Shown: piece by piece, positions 47,011-64,000 of the stretch
How positions within the stretch are numbered: the stretch's first letter is position 1
How the letters are laid out: each line of letters starts with the position of its first letter
Assembly: GCA_030248195.1 (NCBI GenBank)
Contig: JASAND010016501.1
Coordinates: forward strand, 1-64,000
Direction: 5' to 3'
From: Trissonchulus latispiculum
Lineage: Eukaryota; Nematoda; Enoplea; Enoplida; Ironidae
Length of the DNA stretch: 64,000 nucleotides
Translations under genes and position numbers: made by a program
Notes under the pieces: model-generated
The model's input: only the letters and a program-made list of their open reading frames with translations
What the model was told of the DNA's origin: nothing
Databases searched by the model: none

Positions 47011-47329
47011 TCCAGGGCCAGAATTGAGATGGATATCCCCGGCCAGTAGCAGGAGTATAAGTATGACTAGGTCTCGGTAGAATCGGCCAGTATTTACAGT
47101 TCATGTACAGGACTAGAATGAGGGGGGACCCTGTCGGCCGGGTTACAGGGTCCTCCTTACCAAAAACTGTGCCAATGGATTGAGGGTTGGGTGCTGATGG
47201 GGGGCTCCTCCTTGGTGGGGCCAAAGGTATTCCCACAGGTGAGGTTTCGGAGGGCCCAAAGGGGAGGCAAGTTGGGGCACCAGGGGCATCCCATCCACCA
47301 CGAAAAGGTCGCTTCCATTGGACAGGGGA

Positions 47330-48000
47330 CCTTGGACTTCGGAATGCGATCCAGCTAGGCTAGTGCAAGAGCTTGATCGACTAGAGCAACTCTGGACAAA
47401 GCCAAACGGCCATCGACAAGGCCAAACCCCGCCTGGAAAAATTCTTAACTATGGCCATAAGCTTCAGGCCTCTGGTTCAGTTTTCAGTAGGCAATTTTTA
47501 AAACAAAAAGAAATATCATTTCTGCGAAAGTTACTCGAAAATGTGAAATTTTGTAACGCTAACTAGTTAGTTGATCCTATGTTATACATTTCCTAGTAAT
47601 CCATTTATCTGCTCATAACTACCTCTGTAACATGGCTCAGTGTAACCGAACCATGCTACAACGACGTGCGTACAATTGAATTGCACGCTACATCGTGCAG
47701 TACAATAGTATTGCACGATGCACGGTAAGCCTTCGCTGCTTCCTGTCGGAGTGTGCAGCGAGGCTGCTAACAGCCAGCAGGACTGACTGTACTGATCTAG
47801 AATTTCTCCTCCTTATATACTTTCCGCCAACATAAATATGCAAATTAGGTTGAACAGCATTTAAACTACTGAAAATGAGAATAAATGTCAGTCTTTCAAG
47901 ACGAAAGAAGACGACGAAAGAAGACGAAAGAAGAAGATTCCAGAAGACGAAAGTCTTCTGGCTTTTTGAGCCCTATTACAAGCCTGTTGTAGCACTGCCA
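47330..48000. other. Spacer
   Basis: No gene. Contains alternating self-complementary GCACGATGCAC/GTGCAGTACAATAG-type sequence near 47680-47725 and a GAAGAC/GAAAGAAGAC purine run near 47900-47955. The last exon of the glycosyltransferase should lie in this direction but I could not recognise it. Confidence 0.4.
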
Positions 48001-48844
48001 GGGGCCTATTTCATATACATTACATTTGTTACATTGTAACTACAATGTAGTTAAAATTCAGTTTCATATACATTCTTACAGTGTAATGTAGTTACATTGT
48101 ATTTTATACATTACAGTGTAAGTTACATTATAATGTAGTAGTTCTCATAGTGTTTTGAATAGGCTTGAAATGTAACTACATTGTAGTTACACTACCTTAG
48201 TTTCATAAAAGTATTTTAGGTATTTTACATTACATTTTCAGTCAAAATGTAACTACATTTTTGACTGTGGTCAAGACCACGATAAAGTGAGTTTTTTGCA
48301 GTTGAAATATTTAATAAAAGGACTTTTAAGCTATGAACGAATTTTACGATTGTAGAGAAGACATTAGAAACTTTTTATTTTATAAAAGAAAGACACTTTG
48401 TTAGAAAATCTGCACTGACCGTTGTTTCTAAAAATTAGTGAAATGTTCAAAAATTTAGATTTATTTATGTACATATTTATTTATCAACGTAATTTAGATA
48501 GGTATTCTTTGTTTTGCTTACTAATAGCTACATAATTTTTAATTACATAAGAATACGCAGCTGTTGTGAATGTATTTCAATGTAACTACAATGTAACTAC
48601 ATTGTGATTACATTGTAACTACATTGCAATTACATTGTAGCTACAATGTAGTTACATTGTAGCAACACAAATGTAAAACGGGATAAAATGACGTCAAAAG
48701 GGATTTCCCAAATGTAATGTAGTTACATTACATTGTAAAGGATACATTTGTTTTATGAAACCCAAAAATGTAGAAAATGTAATGTAGCTACATTTCAATG
48801 AAGGAAATGTAATGCAACTAATGTAGTTTTATGAAATAGGCCCC
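48001..48844. mobile_element. MITE filled with TTACATTGTAACTACAATGTA motifs
   Basis: Perfect 15-bp inverted ends GGGGCCTATTTCATA and TATGAAATAGGCCCC. The interior consists largely of the palindromic motif TACATTGTA and its relatives, in blocks at both sides of an AT-rich core. The ends resemble those of the element at 59511-60062 although the fill motif differs. No target duplication identified. Confidence 0.85.
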
Positions 48845-48956
48845 AGAAGTGCTTAGATTTGTATGCTCACTAGTACGAGTGTCCTTCATGAGCGCTTCGC
48901 CTGCAAGTGAGCTCACAAATTTCTATGAGCACAGCAAGCCCACAATTTATATTTAC

Positions 48957-56159
<7,203 letters not shown>

Positions 56160-56249
56160 CTAAAACAAAAATTAGAAACGCTTCTTCCTTTTTTCGCAAA
56201 ATTATGTTTTCATCCTTGCTACACTGATAGGGGGTTGTTTTGGGTTGTT

Positions 56250-56962
56250 TTATAATTGGCTTTTGTGTACGGTGTGGGGACCACGATATAAATTTGACCT
56301 TTTCACGGTCCATTGCGCTCAATTAAGACAATTCAGATTTGAGTTTCTTTGGACTGCCTTACAGAAAAGGTCAATCTTAGGTCAAACAAATTTACTTAAA
56401 TTTTGGTCCCCACACTTTTCCCACACTTTTCCTTTATTCCCCCCCCCCCCAATTAGTTTGGGGGGATAAAGTTCAACTGGGAAAAGATCCATTTTTGTCC
56501 TTGATTGTGCTAAAAACTTGCTTAAAGGGGTAGCCTTTTAAGCTTACAACTTTAGTTTATACTGAGCTAACAATAATATAATACGTATTTATTTTTATCT
56601 GACAATGAATTGGTTCTTTTTAGAAAGGTTTTAATTCTGGCGGGGCTAAAGTTCAATTGATCCGAATTATCAAACCGTTTTCTTGAGTTTAAGCTATGGT
56701 ATTTCAACAAATTGCAACTGGATATTGTTGCGTGAAAGTAATTTCTTAATTGTTAGAGTAAGTCAGACATTCTACCTCTTACGGTAACGGTTGGAATTCT
56801 GTGGGGACCAAAATTGAATACATTTGTTTGACCTAATATTGGCCTTTTCTGTAAGACTGTTCAAAGAAACTCAAATTGAACTTGTCTTAATTGAGTGCAA
56901 TGGGCCGTGAAAAGGTCAAATTTATATCGTGGTCCCCACACAGTACACAAAAGCCTTATAAT
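56250..56962. repeat. 713-bp fold-back element
   Basis: About 160-bp arms: GGCTTTTGTGTACGGTGTGG...TTTGGTCCCCACAC at the left and the inverse at 56795-56962. The left arm ends in a C run and the loop is AT-rich. Upstream of the first recognised glycosyltransferase exon. Confidence 0.88.
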
Positions 56963-59510
56963 TTGACTGGTGGCTTTGCACTTCTCTGGACTGCTTTTTC
57001 TGCTTCTGCCTTCTATTTACGATTTCATAAAACTCCAGTTCACTAGGGATATATTAACAAGACTACCCCTAAAAGGGGAATATTTCTGCGTATGAGCATG
57101 AAGAACACCCACAAAATTCCAATGATTGAAGACTGTGGCACAAGAGCCGATAATGATCTGCTTAACCCTCTACTGTACGCTAAACTAAACAATGTCAGGC
57201 AGAAAGGTTCACGAAATACTAATACATTTGTGGTCCTATTTAATTATGGGTGGTCTATTCTTGTTTTCAAAACTAAAACAACTTTTGGATTCTGACACGA
57301 CAACCACTGAAGTTGAAAAAATATAATGGAGCTTTTCCTGTGCATGGTACTATGGCTATTAGCGAACCATATCTTCAGGTTTATTTGGTTGAGGCTGAAG
57401 AAACATTCAAAATAACATTTGTCAAGTCAACCAAATTTAAGTTTTTCCGCCAGTCGCCTTCTCTTCCCTGCGTCTTCGTGTCCTCTCATTGATAGCCTTG
57501 AATGTATAGATTTTGCTTTTCCTCATAAACTAAGTCGTAACAAACAAGCAATAGCATTGCAAAGATCATCATTAGATATGCATTTACAATGTAATTACAA
57601 CGTCTAGCAAGTACAGTAAATATTTCCAATACTATTTTTTGTACACGAGAAACGTCTTCAGCTTTCAAGTTGATTCTAATTGTTGTAAAAACTTCGTTGT
57701 AACTTACTTGCTTTCTCATGATTGAAATTCAAATAGGAGTTGCGGAAGGGCACTGGACAGATGCAACTGGTAAAAGATTGTATAATGATTTTTGACGGAT
57801 TTGTATAATTTTCTTTATTAGGATAGAATCTCTGTTTGTTTCTAAGTTTTTGTTGATTGAATTTAATCATTTTAGCAGCAAATAAATTTTAAGAAATTTT
57901 GGAAGTCTATTGAGAAACTGCACTCACAAGCCATGACTAGATCATATGCATGTCTGCCAGAACGGATCCTTCAAAATTATGTTCACTAGAAATTCAACTT
58001 GACCAGTAAGTGTTATCCGAGGTGAGATAGCTTAGGATTGCCACTGATTTTGAAAGAACCAAGTATGACGAGGTTGGTGAAATACTCGCGTGGAATGAAA
58101 TGGGGCAACCTTCTGAAAGAAAACCCATTCGATCATTGTGAGTGCTCTTACCTGTTAAGAAACTTTGGAAATGTTCCATGAGGTAAATCAAGTCGTGGAC
58201 CAATAATAAAAAAGCATAGTAGAATCACGCATGGACACCAGACCAAGCCGCTGACGCATCCACGTAAGTATTGTTTTTTACAAGCCACCTTGATCTGTCT
58301 TTTATGTGGGCAGATAGGACAGAGTAGAAGCCGCCTATTGGATACGGCACCTGACCCCATTACAATATTTATACATCTTCATACACACACACATTTTTGC
58401 ATCTTCTATACACATATACACACGTATATATAATATATATAAGCATATATTAACATATAGTAGAGTCCTGGCAGGGCCGGATCCAGGGGGGGGGCGGGGG
58501 CGGGAGGAGGGGGCGTCGTCGCGATTTGAAGGTGAAAAAATTAAGGAGAAAAATAGGGAAAAAGGTAAAAAACCAAAAAATTTCGAAGTTTTAACGGCAT
58601 ATTTATTGCATTTATGAAGAAAAACTTGCATATGCCCGCCTGACCCCCGCTTGCATATGCCATATGAGTACGGTTGCATACGCTATAATTGCACACATTG
58701 AGTATACTCTATGAGCAAAAACTGCTCACAGAGACGGTTGTATGAGCATTTTGCTCATAAAGATCGTTACTATGAGCAGGGCCCATTAGAGACTTTCTCT
58801 ACGAGCAGCACGCTGTGCCTTCTCTGTGAGAGCAAAGTTTTTTGTATCTGCTAGATATCTTATATATAACTGCTAATATATATAATTAACCGAAGGTGAT
58901 TCAGTGCGAAATAAGTTTGGCTCAGTCAAAGCAGACCTAGCAAATTTGGCTCAATCCATCTGAGCGTTGGTTTATTCATTGGAAAAAGCTTAGCGCATCT
59001 TTCTGAGAACGTTTTTTCTGCAGTTACTTGTGTAGTGTCCAGAAAAATGTGTAATGTCGAAGGAACTACTATAGCATTTACAATTAGCTTAACAAACGGG
59101 CTGGAATAGATTAAACGCAGACAATTCCGAGAAATCTGAATGTTTGTAATGAAATATGCACTGAAGCGAAATAGTTAGTCTTTTGATAACAAATATTTAC
59201 AGCAGCGTACATTTATTCCCTAACTGTATAATTCACGCAAATTGATAACCAAACTACAGAAACATAATTTAGTTTTTAAAGCAAATGTCAAGGTTGGTAT
59301 ATGCAACTTTAACAATAAACCTTTATTAACTTATCAATGTTTCTAGTAATATTTTGACAGCTGAGTTTCAATTGGAGTGCTTTGACCTTTCTAGATTTTA
59401 AAGCAGATGCTGTTGGTTCTGGAGTTGGGAGATTCGAAAGGCCTGGCTGGATTAGTGGGATCCAATGAACCAGGATCTGACTGGCTGGCTAATGCATTTG
59501 GTGGATCACT
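56963..59510. other. Region without a supported gene
   Basis: AT-rich. A minus-strand frame at 57486-57719 contains a hydrophobic segment (AYLMMIFAMLLLVCYDLVY) that could be the glycosyltransferase membrane anchor, but no donor in the needed phase was found. A G-rich tract with CAGGGCCGGATCCAGGGG near 58473-58515 looks like one end of a transposon. Nothing else recognised. Confidence 0.4.
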
Positions 59511-60062
59511 AGGGCCCTATTTCTTTAGAGATTAAACGGATTAGATTAAAATTAATCCGCATTAAAGAAATAGCACCTCGAATTAAACTGATTAAAATAT
59601 AAGCCAGCGAGTTAAGGGAGTTAAACGGATTAAATTTAATCCTATTTCTTTAATGCTCCTAGGATTAAAATTTTAATCTAATCCTGTCTCTTTATTCACA
59701 CTTCGGATTAAAAAATCAACGAGTTAATTTTAATCCGACCTGCTTAATCGCTGTTTTTTAACGATTAATTTTAATCTGTTTAATCCACCGCCTGCATTTT
59801 CAACTAGTTTTTAATCCTCGTGCAGTGCGGATTAAACGGATTAAAAGTAGGCGGATTAAAATGTTTAATCGCTGTTTCTTTAATGTCGGATTAAATGGAT
59901 TAAAATTAATTCGTTTAATCCGCGGATTAAAAATGTTCAGATTAAACTAGTTAATTTTAATCCGTTTAATCTATTATTAAAGAAATAGCAATTAAAATTT
60001 TAATCCGGCTGATTTTTAATCCGTTTAATCCGACCATTTTAATCATTAAAGAAATAGACCCT
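59511..60062. mobile_element. MITE filled with GGATTAAAC/TTAATCC motifs
   Basis: 552 bp with inverted ends AGGGCCCTATTTCTTTA and AAAGAAATAGACCCT. The interior is a dense array of GGATTAAACGGATTAAAA and its inverse. The terminal consensus GGGCC-TATTTC is shared with 48001-48844. Target duplication not identified. Confidence 0.85.
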
Positions 60063-60362
60063 CGGTTGACTTGAGGTCGGTGGATTTGGACGCCCATAAC
60101 ACCACCGTTTATTTCGGTTTTCTGAAGTGGAGTAACTACAGTAACAGCTGGTGGTTCTCTAAGTAGGGAAAACACATAAAAGAAATACTGAGATTCTGGT
60201 GGGTCAGAGTTGGCAACCAGGACCGGGTTCAGAATAAATGTTTAAAACGGAAATAAAAGTATTGAAAGGGACATTACTGAATATAGAATCAACGTTTAGC
60301 CAGGAATCAGCTACGTTTGTTATTGTATGATCGAAAGCTTCAAATATCTTTGTATTACTGCT
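60063..60362. other. Spacer
   Basis: No gene or repeat recognised. Confidence 0.4.
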
Positions 60363-61947
60363 ACCAAGAGTACATAATGATAAGAGTACGCCACTAGGCA
60401 AGCTCTCTCTTATCAGAGCAAAAACTATGCTCTGCTCGCTAACGGACCACCCCCCATCCTCACAAATCAGTACCTAGTCGAAACGGGGGTACGCTCACTC
60501 GCTCTATGTTTATGTGCTTAAGGGGGGGGGGGTCGCCGGGTACCAAATTTTATAGTCACCGATTTCGCTCATTTTTGGGTGTAATATACCCCCATATGTG
60601 TCCAAAAATAAGACACATTTTTAAAGTTAGGGGTCAATCCAGGTAAAAGATATTGCAGTTCAAATCCCTACAACTTAGTATTTACGCCACTATGCTTCGC
60701 TAAGGGCTTCGAAGACGTGTACACATAGGATGACAAATGACTACGGTATGGTCAATAGATCAAATTGAAGCCTCTATCTTGGGCTATTTATTGCTGTGCA
60801 AATGACCATGATACGTCAAGCAACGAGCGAGAAACGGCGTTTGAACCATTTGATCAAGCTCCTTCCGACTGTTGGAGCTCCATCATTTACTTCAAACTTT
60901 GATGCTGCTTAACTTTCTCATACTGCTTTGTAGAGACTTGATGCAACAAGATAAAATATTCAGGACATCGAGAGCTTCAATTTGATATAAAATTTGGCTG
61001 TATTTGAAAAATTTGAAAATTTGCCATTTTTTGACTCTAGGCCTCCGTCATCGGACTAAGGCATGCGTCCACAGTTAAACACCAGCAACTGCATTTAAAT
61101 TTAGCACAAATCTTCCTTTCATATGTGCAAACTGGCACACCGAATTTGGTTGGAATAGCTCGGCTTTCACCCGACTTATGGACCATTATATTCAAAAAAT
61201 TGAGAAAATGACGTATTTTGAGGCAAAACGCCAACGCGGTAACCAAAACTGTGAATTACTAACAAGTAGCAGCATGGATCCTGCGTATGCAAATTGAACC
61301 TCTATTTGTGTACTGTGTTAATATCTATACGCGAAATCTGTGCAGTAAACGGTTAGTTCAGGCCACGACGAAACATTTCTTTGGTGACGTTTTTGTAAGT
61401 CAGATTTGTGCAAAAACCGGCATCACCCAACTTTGAAAATTTTTAGAAAATCGCTGAGCTAATTCAAAAACACCTCATATAGATATTAACACGCTACCTA
61501 GTCCAGATTAACATTTTGCCCAGCTGTAGCTCGTTTGCTCTTGCACAGCGCTCAAACTTTTGGTTACCGCGAACTTTTCCTAACTTTTTCGTTTTCCTAT
61601 GTTTAACACATGCCGGGGCCACCTTTGGAGGACTATTGTGAATGATAGGGAAAGTTTTGCAACAAACGCAACTGTTTTGTTTTGGGGACCCATGGGGACT
61701 ACAAAATATGTGAAAATGAGAAAAATCGGAGATGGTCGAAAATTCGCGACCCCCCCCCTTAAGCTCGAAAACACAAGCACTACGTGCGCGAATTTTGTGC
61801 CTGCTTCGAGCTTTAGAACACAAACATAGCGCACGAAATTCTTTGAAGTAACGGGTCTGATTTGCGGGGGTGGGGGTGCAGAGCATAGTTTTTGCTCTGA
61901 TAACATAGAGTGTGCCTAGTGGCACACTCTTATATTATGTACTCTTG
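60363..61947. mobile_element. 1.58-kb TIR element, CAAGAGTACATAAT family
   Basis: About 90-bp inverted ends: CCAAGAGTACATAATGATAA, GCCACTAGGCA and ATCAGAGCAAAAACTATGCT at the left, with the inverse at 61856-61947. It encloses the CTTAAGGGGGG element at 60515-61766. A truncated end of the same kind lies at 28105-28270. No coding frame. Confidence 0.88.
60515..61766. mobile_element. CTTAAGGGGGG-ended element nested in the previous one
   Basis: Ends CTTAAGGGGGGGG and CCCCCCCCTTAAG. The first 95 bp match 962-1050 and the last 190 bp match 1990-2185, giving two copies in this window with diverged middles. Confidence 0.65.
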
Positions 61948-62084
61948 CTGCTACTCATGTTCACTACTCAGTGTACTACTACTCAAGTTTCTCGTTATTC
62001 GACTGTTACTTGATTCCGGGCCTGACAATCCGGGGTCCGTGCCGGGTCCGAAAATTTGGATCCGAAGCTACTCTGTGGTAGGTG

Positions 62085-62470
62085 GTTCCACAGATGGACA
62101 AAGGAATTCCCTTGGGTCTGGGTGCAGTCGCCCACTTGGAATACCAAAATTGCTCTCACAATGGGTAAAAATTCGGCAACAAGAGGTAAAGAAAGAAATT
62201 ACCCAAAAAATTTTCAGACATAAATTTTCAAAACATTTTCTAGCGTCGTCGGATTTTTACTAAAAATTTGCAATTTTTTGCTAAAAATTGTCCCAAACAC
62301 GTAGTTTTTGTTAAAAAGTCACCTTTGTAAAACTTAAAGTAAAAGTTGGCCAAATTTAACTTACAAAACTGCATTTCATCAAAATTGCATCCACAAGGGG
62401 TATTCTAATTGGCCACAAATTACCACAAGGGCCAGTGAAATTTGGTCTCCCATTCAGGTATGGTTGTTCT
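62085..62470. repeat. Fragment of the element found at 44328-44920
   Basis: The inverted sequence of 62400-62470 (CCATACCTGAATGGGAG, CCAAATTTCACTGGCCC, CCCTTGTGG) matches 44410-44500. The left part has ACAAGAGGTAA and decayed ACAAGGG motifs. A GC-rich CCGGGTCCG patch lies just before it (about 61995-62080). Confidence 0.6.
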
Positions 62471-62579
62471 ATTAGTAGGGTAAGCTTAAAGGTCCAGAAG
62501 GTAAGAAAAGTTTTCAGGATTGTTTCTGATTTCATTTCAGAAAGCTCCCTACTTTTAACCCTTTTATGGTAACCATTTG

Positions 62580-63110
62580 GTGCGTATCGCACTAGTCTGT
62601 CACTAGACAAAAAGCGGCACAGTTTCTTTGAACTTGTGTTCGGAAAAATGTAGGCTTGCGCTTGACAGACTAACAAGAATGACAGACTAAGGCCTGCTTG
62701 ACAGACGAAGAACTCTGTGCACGCCCCCCCTTTCACGTTATGTGTATATATTTCTTCAATCTTTTAGTAATTTATTCATTAATAATGTGTAGAATTCTCG
62801 GCTTCGGCCATATCAACAATTAGCCAAAGTCTTTAATCAGTCAGTTAGTGTATTTCTTCCGTATTGTTAGTTGCCTGCGGGCTACATGTTTATATGTATA
62901 TATATACATTTTTATAAATATATATATATTACTTTTTATATTTATTTATTTATTTAAGTTTATTTATTTTATTTAAATATTTATCTATATACTAAAATAT
63001 ATATTTAGATATATAATATATAAAATAACCTTAGTCTGTCATCAATGGCAGACTAGGACAGACTAATTTACATGTTAAACATATAACCTGCTAGTCTGTC
63101 AAGACCCTCA
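62580..63110. repeat. TGACAGACTAA-motif MITE
   Basis: Blocks of AGTCTGTCA and TGACAGACTA in both orientations at 62590-62705 and 63030-63105 flank a TATA-rich core, the same design as the other motif-filled elements. Confidence 0.6.
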
Positions 63111-63119
63111 AATATATAT

Positions 63120-63330
63120 ATGTGGTGGCAAAACTGCACATTTTGGCACATGTTAACATTTGCCAGTCATTTTGGACAAACTGCACTTTCTCCAGCCGAA
63201 GACTGGACAAACTGTTCCAGAAAGCGCGCATGTCAAGTTTCACCAATTTTCACTGGCAAAACTGCACTTGTGAGCGTCTCAGTCAGTTTTGCCAACTCAA
63301 CGTTGGCAAAACTGAGGGACGTTTAAAACA
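63120..63330. repeat. GGCAAAACTG-motif repeat
   Basis: Repeated GGCAAAACTGCAC and the near-inverse CAGTTTTGCCAA within 210 bp. Ends not defined. Confidence 0.5.
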
Positions 63331-64000
63331 ACGCTGATTGATGAAACCTTCATTTTTTATACTGCACAAAAATAGGGGTCATGGTGAAAATTTTAAAATA
63401 GTTTTAATAATTCGGCAACTGTTATTTTAATTTCAATGGGTAAGTTTCTTCAATTGTCAATTTTAAAAATTTGAATTTATTGTTGGATCTGCAATAGTGA
63501 AATTTTTCCAGACAAAATCCATTAAATGACAAGATTTCAGAGAAAGTAGCAATTAATATTATGACTAACACGAACAAACAACATTTTATGTGCTTGAAAA
63601 GTTCTCTAAAATTCTTTTCATTTGCGTCTAAATGGAAAACTAAATCTAAATGTAAATTCAAAATGTAAAACTATGTAAAAACAAAATTCAAATGTTTGAA
63701 ATTGAAAGTGAAATTTCAAAATAAAATGAAGGCCTAAATGATGAAACTGGGTTTACATCAAATAAATTTTTCACGAATACATAAATAAATAATTAAATAA
63801 TTTCAAAATTGAAGATTCAACTTAAATTCAATTTAAATAGTTAACTTTCAATTTCAATTCAGTTAATTTTATGAACAAATCAGAAGTTGTTCGCGTTGCT
63901 CAAAAATACTTGTTTGCTAATTTCTAGTTTTTCTAAAAACTAAATCGAAAAAGGCCAAACAACAAAGAAACTGACAAAAACTACATTTTTATGATAGCAG
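63331..64000. other. AT-rich end of window
   Basis: No gene recognised. The last 25 bp (AAAACTACATTTTTATGATA and on) match 36803-36828, so another interspersed repeat starts here. Confidence 0.45.

Larger units (their letters stand above)
42650..47320 (-). mobile_element. Decayed LINE retrotransposon with RNase H
   Basis: Reading leftward from about 47320: a PHD-like zinc finger, AP endonuclease, reverse transcriptase and RNase H, in the order of RNase H-bearing I/Jockey-group LINEs. Several frameshifts and in-frame stops (for example TGA where Trp is expected, twice) show it is dead. The RT is split by a 593-bp insertion at 44328-44920. The exact ends and any target duplication are not resolved. 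Confidence 0.9.

Noticed and set aside
57486..57719. Minus-strand frame with a hydrophobic stretch, possibly the glycosyltransferase membrane anchor
   Set aside because: Position and strand fit, but no splice donor in the phase needed by the exon at 56159 was found, and a GTAAGT inside the frame argues that it is not one exon.

Overview
This is animal (invertebrate metazoan) nuclear DNA. Genes are split by GT-AG introns, the background is AT-rich, and three gene systems can be rebuilt exon by exon: a myelin regulatory factor (MYRF) orthologue, a beta-1,4-galactosyltransferase-family gene and an apparently intact autonomous Helitron transposon. The species cannot be named from the sequence alone.

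Layout. 1-11 kb is a graveyard of fold-back and terminal-inverted-repeat (TIR) elements plus an exact 145-bp satellite. 12.0-24.0 kb (+) is MYRF: 22 coding exons, 1133 residues, complete to the stop but lacking its first exon(s). All splice phases agree, and the Ser-Lys self-cleavage dyad, transmembrane helix and C-terminal domain are present. 24-29 kb holds more fold-backs and a hAT-type miniature element with a perfect 8-bp target duplication. 29.4-41.4 kb (+) is the Helitron: a 1749-residue protein (USP-like peptidase, HUH/Y2 Rep, PIF1-type helicase) followed by a six-exon RPA70-like gene. 42.6-47.3 kb (-) is a decayed LINE (PHD-like finger, AP endonuclease, reverse transcriptase, RNase H), itself split by a later insertion. 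48.9-56.2 kb (-) holds five exons of the galactosyltransferase-family gene, whose 4.5-kb intron carries a stack of nested elements. 56-64 kb holds more TIR elements and no gene I can support.

Most notable points. (1) A short Helitron exon (29377-29398, encoding MNSLEKE plus one base) splices in phase both into the Rep/helicase frame and, skipping 5.4 kb, into the RPA frame, which has no start codon of its own. One promoter may make both transposition proteins by alternative splicing. (2) The Helitron carries a ubiquitin-specific-protease-like N-terminal domain. (3) Many unrelated-looking elements share one design: conserved termini around interiors packed with one short, mostly self-complementary motif that differs from family to family. 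(4) The glycosyltransferase has Leu where vertebrate beta-4-GalT1 has the Tyr that selects galactose, predicting GalNAc transfer.

MYRF and the glycosyltransferase are host genes; most of the rest is mobile DNA, much of it nested. Intron-borne fold-backs, such as the 1.34-kb one in MYRF, would fold into long hairpins in the pre-mRNA.
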